From positions 19,746,246-19,810,245 of the forward strand of contig OZ026835.1 in assembly GCA_964023205.1 (NCBI GenBank): DNA of 64,000 nt. The letters run 5' to 3'. This document shows, piece after piece, positions 1-11,792 of the stretch. Numbering within the stretch: the stretch's first letter is position 1; each line of letters opens with the position of its first letter. This stretch comes from Lutraria lutraria. Lineage: Eukaryota > Mollusca > Bivalvia > Venerida > Mactridae. The notes under the pieces were generated by a model. It had not been told where the DNA came from. It saw only the letters and a program-made list of their open reading frames with translations, and did no database searches. The position numbers were made by a program, and so were the translations under genes.

Positions 1-555
1 GTAATGGTCCATGTCTGTACTATCTACAATTAAAGAATAAATGAAAGATAAAGATTTGTTGTAAAGCACCCGAGCAAGTATATTTTCTCTCAAACTGCCA
101 TTTCTAAAATGTTAATAACTTCTTAGGTAAACGAAGCATGGCCACGCCTTTTGTGTCCCTGATTTTCAGGGATGTCCATTACTAGCATGTGCAGTTTCAA
201 TGCTGAAGACCAAATAATGGTAGAGATATTGCAAATCAAAGATGTTCAGCAACTCACTGAGATTTTCCTCGGAGACGGTCATTTCTAGAATTTCAATAAT
301 TTAATTTTCATCCATGTTGTAATATGTTTTAGTCTTCAACCTCAATTATCCTAAAACCTGATTCAACGCGTCAAATTTTTATGACCCTGTATAATGCATC
401 ATGCTGTGACTGTATATACATGGATACCTAATCAGCAGATATGATCATCGCCAAATGCACGTTGTTTCCGTAAACGTACGTAAATATCCGAGATTTGCCG
501 AACGATTGACGAATTGAACTTAAAAAAATCTAACGGGTTGTTTTAAAAAAACATC
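1..555. other. AT-rich sequence, nothing recognised
   Basis: No reading frame of note, RNA gene or repeat unit is recognised here on either strand. Confidence 0.5.
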
Positions 556-950
556 AAAAGGGTCGAAGAAGATATTATTTGATTGTTTTCATATTTTACA
601 TGGTGAAAGAAATTAAATTTTCAAAACGAATGCAATGAGTACAAATTTGATCACATTTCCCCCAAAAGAGTTATGATGCTGAAAACATCAAATTTTCATT
701 GAAAAATCTACCAATTTTACACTTTTTACATTGAATATAGAGGGAATCGATAGGTGTCTTTTTCAAACGCAAAAGGGTCGAAGAAAGCATTAATTTAAAA
801 TAATAAAAAGTACACCATTAGAAAGATAAAAGATTAAATAAACTTTTGTGATGAGTACAAATTCCGTATTTTAAATAGAATAAAAGTTATGACGATTATA
901 GTGAAAATCCCCTTCTTTGTTTTTTATCGATTTTCCAAATCAGCATGTCC
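556..950 (+). repeat. Diverged direct duplication, ~215-bp period
   Basis: Two successive segments (about 556-770 and 771-950) share the same order of short motifs: aaaagggtcgaagaa, then atgagtacaaatt, then agttatga followed by gaaaa. The copies have drifted with indels, so this is an old tandem duplication. No coding potential is seen. Confidence 0.5.
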
Positions 951-1499
951 GCGAAAGTTGGGTATGCTACAACGCGTGTTATGTATATTTAACTGAAAAT
1001 ATCAATCTATAGATTCAAATGAGTGTTATGCATTTAGCGAATAATGAATTTGACCTATCAGACGGCCAAAGTATTCGAGTATTTACCTTACAAACGAAAT
1101 GAGTATAATGTGTAATGAACATGCGCGCTACATTTATCTTACGCAAGTTTATATCAATTAATTAGTTTCAAATGATAGTATACATGTAGTGATTATTGTT
1201 ATAAAATCAAGTCGTGCGCAGGACTGATATAAAGATAATAGTTTGCAAATTACAAACGTGGTATGCATATTTCATGCAAAACATATAGTGTGTACAGTCA
1301 TTTATGTGTATCGGTTGCATGGACATACTAACAAAACGATTTAAGTCGAAAATAAGTTGCATTTTATTTTGCGGTTCACATAGACAGTATATCGACAAAA
1401 CGCCCAAATTAATGCGTTATTAAATGCGTATAGTTTATTAACAAAGCGTGTTATGCATACTTAATATTGTTAAATGTAATACTATATTTGTATAATTCA

Positions 1500-1597
1500 T
1501 TGTATTGCATCACAATGTTTGTATTGTGCTGTGTATATCCTTGTGGGCTTTAAAGCCTTTTGGAATTAAATAAAATATCTATCTATCTATCTATCTT
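1500..1597 (+). mobile_element. Retroelement 3' end with (ATCT)n tail
   Basis: The sequence ccttgtgggctttaaagcc is followed by an AATAAA-like stretch and then an ATCT microsatellite. A GC-richer hairpin-like terminus, an A-rich segment and a short simple repeat are typical of LINE or SINE 3' ends. No coding part is attached. A comparable terminus lies on the minus strand near 15845. Confidence 0.45.
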
Positions 1598-4500
1598 AAC
1601 GCAAAATACCAATCTTTACATTCAAATGAATCTAATGCATTCAGTGAAAAATAAAATTGTCCTAGGATACGTAAAAAATATCAACGAAATGCATTTTTCT
1701 CGCGTGTTTGTTGACGTATTTTACGGACACTATTTAGATTTCAATTTTCAAGTCCAGTGTTGAAATTCGTATAATATTATATTGCATATTGAAATGAAGA
1801 AATTAACATCATGTAGTATATGGGAATATAACGGAATATGTGTGTATTCATTTATGTGTATTGTTTGCTTGAAAGAAAATCAAAACGGTCAATGTCTATG
1901 ATGAAAATATGTGGATTCATTTGCTATTTTTGTATCATTTCCATAGAAAGTTTATCGACTAAACGCCCTAATTAAAGATATATATATATAAATTGGATTA
2001 AGATTGTAGCGAATAATGATAATGACCTTGCAAACGACCAAAATAATAATGTGTTAAAGTCACGGATCTCGAGGCTTAATTATTCATACGAAATTAGAAT
2101 ACATTTTTTTGTAATTTCTAGATGACAAGTGCGCTACGCGCAATTTGCGCAAATTATCAATTGATGATATACAGTGGAGCGAATTATGCGTGTCGAGCTT
2201 ATACCAAGAGAATTTTTTTCAAACAAAAAGCATGTGTTCATACTTTGTGCAAAGTATATAGCATGTAAAATATTTCTAATATTTTTTTGTATAAAAATTA
2301 TACGCTGTTCACCAATAGACAATGTATTGAACGGCATGTGTGGCTGTTTGTTTACATGTTGTGGTTGGAAATAACACGCAAAATTCTAAATATCTAAGAA
2401 AAAATGACTTTATGTTACGGAGTTGTTGACATACAAAATGTATTTCACAAACAAATTATGATTTCGATTTAAATACAAAATTTGATTTCTACCAGATTAA
2501 ATTGAGGAGTAAACGTCTTACACAACATGTCTATATAATAGATTCAGTATGTTATCAATATGGTGTACTGGTTTGAATAAGAATTCTATCTTTGCAAACC
2601 TCGTATATCGCATTTAGTATTTTTCAGAATGATTTCAAGTAGAAAGTTAATGTAATAAACGAGCATGAACTTGCAAATACAAGTTAATACATGTTTTCAA
2701 TTCGCAGGTTTCGATTACTCATTATCTAGTCATGTAACATGATGAGATTACTTTAAATATGATATCTATCGTTCGCAATGACCTATATGTACTGAGTTAA
2801 CTGAATGAATGTCTGTAACTGCATGCGTTGAAATCATGGATGTGAACAAAATAATGAGTCCATATGTAGTGATTTTTAAACAACAAGAGCGCTACATATT
2901 CTTTATGCAAATTATATAGCATGCAAATCAATTCTACATTTTGAAATGAAGTTTATAATACGGAATCTGTGTGTATTCATTTATGTGCATTGGTTGCTTG
3001 AACATTACGCAAACGGTCAATACCTATGATTAAAATGTTTGGAATTCATTTGCTATTCTTATGTATCTTTTCCATAGATAGTGTACCGATTAAACGCCCT
3101 AATTAATGACCTTATGAAATGAGTATAGCCATTGACAAAGTATAGTCATGTATATTCCATGCAATGATAATGTGTTCATGCAATTGGTCTATAGCATAGG
3201 AATATTACTCATACGAAATGAGAATAATTGGTAAATAACAAGAGCGCTACGCTAATTTAAGCAAGTGATTTAAATGATAATATAAATAATAAAATCAAGT
3301 CGTGTGCCGATCGCGAGCTGATATGAAGAGCGTGTTGTGCATATTCAATCTATAGATTCAGATGAGTCTTGTGCATGTAGACAGTAGCGAATATTAAAAT
3401 TGACCCATCATACGTCCAAAATATTTACGTGTTGGGTTTGGAGTATTTTCATTTCGAACGAAATGAGAATAGTTTGAATGTATATACATGCGTGCTTCTT
3501 TTATTTTACGCAAATTATGAATCTGATAGTTCCAAATGATAATATATACGTATGTAATAAATAATAAATTCAGAACGCGCGTCTCTTTTATTCATTGCAC
3601 GTGCAAGATATCATTGAAATTCATTCTAAATTTTGGAATACACAATCTTCCTCAATAGTCTATGTATCTTATGACATGTGTAATCGTTTCTTCTAAGATC
3701 TAATTGAATAGTATTTGTATCGCGGGCTTGTCCACGTGCATCACGGATATATATATATAAAAGGTATAAATTGATATACATTTGTAGATCAAAATGGAGA
3801 AATTAACGCAACAAATAACGTTTGAATATCACGGAATATGTGTGTATTCATTTATGTGTATTGATTCCTTGAAGAAAATATCAAAATGCTCAAAATGTCC
3901 GATCCTATTTTGCGGTTATTATGTCCTTATTACGTAGAAAATATACAGACTATAACGCCTCAATTAATGAGCTTATTAACTAAAGTATTTACTTTTCAAA
4001 CTAAATGAGAATAATGCGTAATGAATATGCATGCTACGTTACATTTACCCAGGGTCTTTCAATTGAATGGTCTTCTATTTGAGTGACCCTGATTTACCAA
4101 AAGTATGAATTAGTTGGATTTGAATAATATTATACTTGTAGAAACTCTTGTAAAAATTCAAGTCGAACGTCGCTTGTATTATTTGCACATACAAGATATT
4201 CATTTCTAAATTTTAATATAAACTATCTGCCCCATAGTTTCGAACGACATGTGTATTTGTTTGTTTACAGATCAAAATAAGGTGTGTTCATACAGTGGCT
4301 TCGTTGACGTATTTCGCGACATATTATTATATTTATTTTCATATACAATATCAGAATTCATGGCATATACAATTATTGAATATCACCGAAGATGAGTGAA
4401 TTCATGAATTTGTATTAATTGCTTGAAGAAAATATCAAAATGGTCAATATCTAAGATGAAACTATTTTGGGACTATTATAAGATACATGTGTACCATTTC

Positions 4501-5514
4501 CATAAACGGTATACTGGCTACAATACTTACTTAACGAGCATATTAAATAAATATATGATATATAATCTGTAAAAGCGTGTTATGCATATTCACCGCATAA
4601 TATCAGTCTATATATTCAAATGAGTCTTATGCGAATAGCAAATACAATGTATATCAAAATTGCCTTATCATACGGCCAAAGTATTAATGTGTTGGGTTTC
4701 GAGTATTTACGTTTCAAACGAAATGATAATAATGTGTAATGAAAATGTGCGCTACGTTAATTTAACGAGATATTTGAATCAGTTAGATTTAAATGATATT
4801 ATGCATGTAGCAAATATTAAATTCAAGCCGTGCGACTAGTGTATTTATTGTATATACAAGATTCCGTTTTCATTCATTCCAAATCTTTTAATAAACTATT
4901 TCCCCAAAGGTCTATGTATCGACGGGCAGGACATGTTTACCTCTTTGTTAACATGGTTTAGTTGAAAAATTCATATACATGCCGGAATGAATAAATTAGC
5001 ATATAACACTTCATTATTGAATATTACGTAATCTGTGAGTATTTCATTATGCATATTGGTTTCATGAACGAATATAATAGTGGTCAATATATATGATAAA
5101 ATGTACCTAATAATGCTAAATGCGCTAATAATAAGTTTAAAAGTAATCAGAGCGTGTTCGCAAAATGCCAATTTATAGATACAAATGAGCACTATGCATA
5201 TAGGGAATAATAAAATAATGTGCAATGAACACGCACTCTACGTTTATTCCACGCGAATTATGAATTGATTTAAAAGATGTAATACATGTACGAAATAATA
5301 AATGCCAGTCGTGCATCTCTGTGTGTATTGCACATACAAGAAATCATTGAAATTCATTCTAAATTTTGGAATAAAACTATCTTTCCCAATAGTCTATGTA
5401 TCGACGGACGGACATGTGTACATGCTTTGAATAAAAATCTGCACAATTCAAACTATCTAAGATCTAATTGAATTGTATTTGTATTATGGGTTAAACAACA
5501 CATTCAAACTTTTC

Positions 5515-5622
5515 CTAAGATGATATTTACCAAAAAATAACCTCTGTAGCGCAACAACCTATAAACAACAGCCAATATTTGCAGCTCCCTCATGATGTTG
5601 CTATATAGAGGTTCTACAGTAT
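5515..5622 (+). mobile_element. MITE family A, left-truncated copy
   Basis: It carries the internal block cctctgtagcgcaacaacct and the right terminus ending in tctacagta, matching the fuller copy at 18616-18796. The left terminal repeat and about 90 bp are missing. It is embedded in the decayed long-period repeat. Confidence 0.6.
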
Positions 5623-8520
5623 ATTGAAATGAGAAGATACCATCAAACTGAAATAGTGAATGTTAAACTATGTGTGTATTCATTTGAGTGTATTGGTTAC
5701 TTGAAGAAGATATCAAACGGTCAATATATATGACGAAAATGTGTGGTACTTCTTAGTGTTTTTAGTCATTATCTATAAGCATCTTAAATGACGATATTAG
5801 CGTATATTTGATGTATATCGTGTGTAATAATTTATTTGAATTGACTCGGTTGCATGAGTGTTAAAAGTATCTAAGAACAAAATGAATTCATATCACGGGA
5901 TTGTTGGCGTATCTTACGGATGCATTATTATTCCAATTCAAATACAAAATTTGATTTTAACAGCTCGGAATGAAGACATTAAGGCCATGTGCAACATGTT
6001 GATATCGCGGAATATTTCTGTATTAATTATGTATTGAAGGACATATCAATATGTTAGTTTACAATATTGTGTATTGGTTTGAATAAGATTTTGAACGTTA
6101 ACAATCGCTTCTATTTCATTGTGGGTTTTAAAAATTATTTCCAGTAAAAATTATTATATTAATCATAGGATTATAGAGAATGTACAACTTAATGCTATAA
6201 AAGAGCGTGGACTTACAATAGCAATATGTAAAATGCATGTGTTCAAGTCGCGAGACTCCTTTACTCATTAAGTAGACATCATAAATGATGAAAGTAACTC
6301 ATATTTGATATAGATTGTGCGCAATTATTTATTTGAATTGATTCGGATGCGCATGCATCAATGTTAAAATTATATAAGAACAAAAAAAAATTATGTCGCA
6401 GGTAGAAGATTTGTTGGCGTATTTCGCCGATGAATTATTATTTCTATTTAAATACAAAATGATTGCTCGGAATGAGACATTAAGGCTATACGCAACATGC
6501 TAATTAATATCGCGGAATATTTGTGTATTGACTATGTATTGAACGGCATGTGTATTTATGGTAACAATGTTATGTATTGGTTTGAATAAGAGTTGAACGT
6601 TAACAAACTGCATTTATTCCATTTAGTGTTTTCAAAACGATTTCAAGTAAAAATTACTATATTCATCATTGGACCTTAGAGAATACAATGCTATAAAAGA
6701 GCGTGAGCTTACAATATAAATATGTAAAATGCATGTGCTCAAGCCGCGAGTCTCTTTTACACAATGTCTAGATATGTTAACTGATGAAATTCACCTATAT
6801 TTAATATAATGTCGTTCGCGATGATTTATTTTACTTGACTCGGTTGCATCAATTGTTAAAATATCGAAGAGAAAATGAATTGATGTCTCGGGATTGTTGG
6901 CGTATTTCACGGATAAATTACGTTTTCTTTTTAAATGCAAAATTTTATTCCAACAGATCTCAAATTAACGTCTTAAACAACAAGTTAATATAGCACACAC
7001 TTTGCATTGAATAGTGTGCATTTGTTTTCTCGAAAAATACCAAGATGGTCAATGTCTATCACGAACTTGCTTGGTATCTAAGTATTTAGCATTTAAAACT
7101 TTACTAAATTTGGAAGTAATCGTTGTTCATTAATAGACTATGTATCGAACGATATTTGTATCTCTTTGTTTACATGATTTGGCTGAAATATTTATATATA
7201 TATCGGAATGAAGTAATTAACGTTATACTACATTGTATGTTAGTGAATATCACCGTGATTCTGTGTGTATTCAATTATGTGTATTGGTTGCATAAACAAA
7301 ATATGAAAATGATCAATACATATGATGAAATTGTGTGGTATTTGTTTTACGGGTCTGATGTACATGTTCCATAGACAGTATATTGACCAAATGCGCTAAT
7401 AAATGACACCAGATATCATTGAAATTCATTCAAAATTTTGGGTCCGAGGATTTATGTTTAATACGAAATGAGAATAATGTGTAATGAAAATGTGCGCCAC
7501 GTTTATTTCACTCAATTTCTGAACTTATTGGATTTAAATGCTCATTTAGGATATAAAAAATGCAAGTCGCGCGTCTTGTGTGTGTATTGTACATACAAGA
7601 GCTCATTGAAATACATTATTTTTAATAAACTTTCTTCCTAATAGTCTACGTATCGAACGACATGTGTATTTGTTTGTTTACATGCTTTGGTTGAAATCTG
7701 TACAATTGTAAATACCTAAGATCAAATTAAATTTGATTTATATTGTGGTTTTGTTGACGTAATTCACGGACATTTATTTGATTTTGATTTTTATATCAAA
7801 AATTAATATTAATAAACATTGAAATGATGTTAAAATCGTATATATTGTATATTGAAATGAAGAAATTAGCATATCATGTATGATAAGTGCATATAACGGA
7901 ATATGCGTATATTCATTTATGGTTATTGGTTGCTTGAAAAAATCAAAACGGACGGTTGTTTGGAAATTACGCAGACGGTCAATAGCTATTAGGGTTAAAA
8001 TGCTTGGAATTCATTTGCTTAAGACAGTGTTTCGATTAAACGCTCCAATTCCTGAAATGAGTACAGTCTATGAAAAAGCATATCATGCATTTTCTAAAAA
8101 ATATATCAATATATAGATTCAAACTAGGATTATGACTTCCGCGAATAATAATTATTGCCCTTGCATACGACTAAAACAATAATGTGTAACGAATACGCGC
8201 GAATTATTAAATGATCATAATGTGTATTTAAATCCTGTTATGCCGCATATATAACGCAAAATACCAAACCATAAATTCAAATGATTATTATGCATGTAGC
8301 GAATAGTAAAATGACCGATCATACGGCCAAATCTTCAATGTTTTCTGTTGAGTTTTTACTTTCCAAACGAAATGAGAATACATATATATATTATATTATA
8401 TTTATCTTCATAATACACGATCAAACTACATATATATCAATATGAAGAAAACAACGCACTACAACACTATTTATTATTACGGAATATGTGCATGTTTGTT
8501 TTTGTGTTTTGTTTGCTTGA

Positions 8521-8744
8521 ACAAATTATCAAAATTATCTTGAAACCAACCCGACGCGCATTTTTTTTCGGAAATGATTTGGTTTATTAGTTAATACAAA
8601 GAAAATTGACTGAAACACCTTATCGCGCATATTTGCCTCGTAAACATGATTTGATTAAAAGACGTCCTGACTTGAGTATTTAAAAAAAATATAATTTGTT
8701 CAAACTTTTAGAAAATACAAAAAAATAATTTCTTCCTAATCCTA
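8521..8744. other. AT-rich spacer
   Basis: Nothing is recognised between the decayed repeat and the dispersed repeat that follows. Confidence 0.4.
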
Positions 8745-9120
8745 AGAAAACAGTTCACGTGAAGTTAAATTATGTGAGAGGACCTATCATTGTGAAAGTT
8801 AAGTGCAATGTCCAAGAAATTCCACTTACTTTGTATAATCCTAATAATTCCAATGTATATATATTCCATATTTCCTATTTCCTACCCACAAATATTTAGC
8901 ACAAACACTATGCACATTTCACTAAGCACAAACACTATACCCTTTTCACTCAGCACAAATACTTAACATTATGCACCATGACAAGCACTATTTCTATTTA
9001 AAACGGGATTTTCCCTAGAAAATGCACGGAAGCTCATTAGACCACAAAACATTTCATCTTAGATCTTATGGAATGCTGCTTTACCCTGAAATGCAATGGT
9101 AAATCAGTAAACAATGGAAT
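8745..9120 (+). repeat. Dispersed repeat B, copy 1
   Basis: The segment contains gaagttaaattatgtgag, tccacttactt, a run of short CA-rich units (cacaaacacta) and, toward the end, ccctgaaatgcaatggtaa. The same elements occur in the same order and orientation at 37290-37760. It has no coding capacity and no terminal inverted repeat is visible. Its class is unknown. Confidence 0.6.
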
Positions 9121-9599
9121 AATTAATGTATACATCACATGTAATCAAGTACCAACAAATAATTAAGTACCCAATATGAGTAATTAATACCGACAGTTAA
9201 GTAAAAGATTCCATGAATTGTATTAACTCACTTGTAATTAAGACGAATGAGTATCTTTAAGAAATTAATAGCAAGTCGCATAATCAATAACATGTGCAAG
9301 TCATGAGTAGTTTTTGTGCAAATTCAAGTACGAAGATAAGTATCCGTAATCAATGACACGTCATATCAATTAATAATTAACATTATGCACACGTTATTAA
9401 CAGAGCAATTGGGTATATATATGTGTTTTGGTAATCATGAATATGCATGAAAGTATCAATCAGTTATCTATATCATATAGTAAATGTACCTATGTATATA
9501 CATATTACATATAGGATACATAGGAAATATAAGTACACGTATACTTAACGACATAATGTGTTGTTCGTACTGGAAGGCCGTTTAAAGTCTGCTATGTAT
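9121..9599. other. AT-rich sequence upstream of the LINE
   Basis: No gene or repeat is recognised. The 5' end of the LINE may lie in the last tens of bases, where the composition changes near 9570-9620 (a cgcatgtccaagatggcgga stretch). Confidence 0.4.
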
Positions 9600-9747
9600 G
9601 CGCATGTCCAAGATGGCGGACGTGAAAATTTGCTCATAAAATGAATATGAATATTGAGTGTCATTCTAGTGTATTAAAGGATACTGTGGATTAAAACGTT
9701 CACAAAGTAACTATATGTGAGTGTGATGATATGGTGTATACAATGGT

Positions 9748-10845
9748 ATGACGAGAAAACGTAAGAAAGACATTATATCACCAGGAGAAAACAAAGAGAC
9801 CAAACGAAAAATGGCGGCAAACACTTCGCAGTCTACTCCACAACCTCCAGCAATGAATACGGCAAGTAATGTTAACAATACAGGACAAGCATTTATGATT
9901 CCTCCCATTACGCCGCTACCAAATATGTATGGATCTCCGTATTACTTAAATACTCAGACGTCTCCTATCCTACCCCACCCACCACAACCATCTATGACTC
10001 ATGATTTTCAACAAATTTTACAAAGGCTTGAGAGTATGGATGCAAAACTAGGCCAATTAAGTTCTATACAATCCAGTATAAAGAATATCACTAATCGCCT
10101 AGATAGCATGGAAAGCAAAATCCTCGCAATTGAAACCAGCCAAAACTTCGTGTGTGAAAAATACGATGAAACCAACGTGCGAGCCGAAGAAAACACACAG
10201 CATATTTCAAAATTACAGAACGAAGTTAAAGCTTTAGCACGAGAAAATAATGAACTGAAGGCAAAACATGAGTACTACAATGAAAGCATAATAGATTTAA
10301 AGTGTAGATCCATGCGTGACAATTTATTATTCTTCGGTATTGCGGAGGGCTCTACGTCTAACATTCCGGGATCAGAATCAGAAGACTCGCAATCAGCCTC
10401 CGTAACTGGTATCAATGGTAATCCTCTTGAGTCTACATCGTCAACCCCTAATACCGACACGGGAGCTAACTTTTCTTCAGCTGAAAACTGTACTGAAAAA
10501 ATACTTACCTTTTGCAGTAAAGTGTTGAAAATACCTGACACGAACAATAATATAAGGATAATTCGTGCACACCGAATCGGTCGACAGTACGATAATAAAA
10601 TAAGACCAATTGTTGCCAAACTCGATACTGATTCAAAAATGATGATAAAAGATGCTCTCAAACGTGTTAAGCTACACGGTACTAATTTCAATGTGTCTGA
10701 CCAATTTCCACAGGAGGTTAAAGATCAATGTAAACAGCTTATTCCAGTTATGCTAGAAGCCAGAAAAGCTGGGAAGCGTGCAGTACTAGTGCGTGACAAG
10801 TTGTACATCAACAATGCATTGTATGACGCTAATATTCGTCAATAG
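9748..10845 (+). CDS. LINE ORF1 protein (RNA-binding, coiled coil + RRM)
   Basis: This 365-residue protein has the layout of L1-type ORF1 proteins, which bind element RNA and form trimers in ribonucleoprotein particles (family knowledge). Seen here: a basic N-terminus (residues 1-22, MTRKRKKD...), a Pro/Thr/Asn-rich linker (about 25-85), a heptad-like coiled coil (about 86-185, LESMDAKLGQLSSIQ), then an RRM-like domain starting at SMRDNLLFFGI (188-198). A Ser-rich insertion of about 45 residues splits the RRM before AENCTEKIL. The core continues with IIRAHRIGR (271-279) and RPIVAKL, and the C-terminal domain is the last 50 residues. The start at 9748 is the first ATG with a long frame; the ATG at 9743 is followed at once by a stop. 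The frame ends in TAG, and ORF2 follows in the same frame. The copy is intact. Confidence 0.85.
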   Translation: MTRKRKKDIISPGENKETKRKMAANTSQSTPQPPAMNTASNVNNTGQAFMIPPITPLPNMYGSPYYLNTQTSPILPHPPQPSMTHDFQQILQRLESMDAKLGQLSSIQSSIKNITNRLDSMESKILAIETSQNFVCEKYDETNVRAEENTQHISKLQNEVKALARENNELKAKHEYYNESIIDLKCRSMRDNLLFFGIAEGSTSNIPGSESEDSQSASVTGINGNPLESTSSTPNTDTGANFSSAENCTEKILTFCSKVLKIPDTNNNIRIIRAHRIGRQYDNKIRPIVAKLDTDSKMMIKDALKRVKLHGTNFNVSDQFPQEVKDQCKQLIPVMLEARKAGKRAVLVRDKLYINNALYDANIRQ

Positions 10846-11492
10846 GAATCCAGAGAAAAGCATGACTCAACACTTCGCATAACATCATGGAATATAGAGG
10901 GTTTAAATTCATCTATAGATGATAGTGATTTTCTTAATTATGTTCTTAATTATGACATAATATTTTTATGTGAAACATGGCAAAAACGGTCCAATAATTT
11001 TTCACTTGAAGATTATACATGTATATCTGTACCGAGACCAGAAAGTATGAAAACTAAATTGAGAGGTCATGGCGGTGTTTGTTTATTCTACAAAGACAGT
11101 TTACATAAAAGAATAGATTTAGTTGAAACTGACGATTCTGGATTGATAGTGATAAAGTTGTGCAAGTTGTTTTTCGGATTTGAAGACGATCTATATATTT
11201 GTTTTATCTATGTACCACCTAGTAACTCTTTTTATTATTATTCACACGATATTGGTTTTTTTGAAATGCTAGAAAATGTTTTACTTAGATACAATGAATT
11301 AGGCAAAGTTTCGATTATAGGTGATTTAAATGCCAGATGCGGTGAGAGAGATGATTCACTGTTAAGTGTCAATAATGAAAATGATGTATTCTCAGAAATA
11401 GATGATGATAGTATATGTACGGAAAACATTCCGGCAAGATTTTCCCTTGATAAAAATGTCAATGCAAGACATGTAACATCAAGAATTATAAA
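10846..11492 (+). pseudogene. LINE ORF2, N-terminal part: AP endonuclease, truncated
   Basis: Directly after the ORF1 amber stop, in the same frame, the translation shows the start of an apurinic endonuclease-like domain, the enzyme that nicks target DNA for LINE insertion. Motifs seen in order: SWNIEGLNS (10882 on), FLCETW with the catalytic Glu, GGVCLFYK, YVPPSN, and GDLNAR (around 11320). The first ATG in frame is at 11047, after two of these motifs. After about residue 200 the similarity stops. The usual C-terminal third of the domain, including the catalytic SDH motif, is missing, and the frame shifts near 11470-11492 into the linker. The deletion should inactivate the nuclease. Confidence 0.75.
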
Positions 11493-11792
11493 TATAAACG
11501 TAAATTTAAAAGTCCTTGGTACAACAAGGAATGTGAAACTGCTAGGCGTAATTTTTGTGCAGCAAAATCAAATTATCGTAAAATTAAATCGACAATTAGT
11601 CACGATGCACTTATCAATACACGTCGGGTATATAGACAAGTAAAGCGGAAAGCTCGTGCTAATTTTAAGGCCAAACAAAAAAGTTCTTTTCACCAGCTTG
11701 CTATGTCCGATCCTCAACAATTTTGGAAAGAATTGCAAAAGCTTAAACCAAAAAATCACAAAAGACTAATATCACGAAGTCAGATTTTTTAA
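11493..11792 (+). pseudogene. LINE ORF2, linker between endonuclease and RT (shifted frame)
   Basis: In another frame than the endonuclease part, the translation reads KSPWYNKEC, then KRKARANFKAK, then DPQQFWKELQKLKPKN, a type of linker seen before the RT of APE LINEs. It ends at a stop at 11790-11792. The RT frame is already open from 11747, so a second frameshift near 11757 separates linker and RT. Two frameshifts plus a deletion show that this copy cannot make a continuous ORF2 protein by normal decoding. Confidence 0.65.

Larger units (their letters stand above)
960..8520. repeat. Decayed long-period repeat array
   Basis: The same modules recur in similar order across about 7.5 kb. They include gcgtgttatgcatatt, atagattcaaatgagt, cggccaaagtatt, aaacgaaatgagaataatg, gtattgcacatacaaga, tcattgaaattcattctaaa, agtctatgtatcgaacgaca and gtgtattcatttatgtgtat. 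Well-preserved stretches lie near 960-1140, 3340-3700, 4570-4930, 5150-5420, 7420-7700 and 8080-8390. Copies are strongly diverged with many indels, so monomer length (probably several hundred bp to about 1.2 kb) cannot be fixed by eye. The short reading frames inside it look like chance openings in AT-rich sequence. Confidence 0.6.

Noticed and set aside
7880..8116. 78-codon plus-strand frame as a small gene
   Set aside because: It lies in the decayed long-period repeat, whose other copies do not keep the frame.
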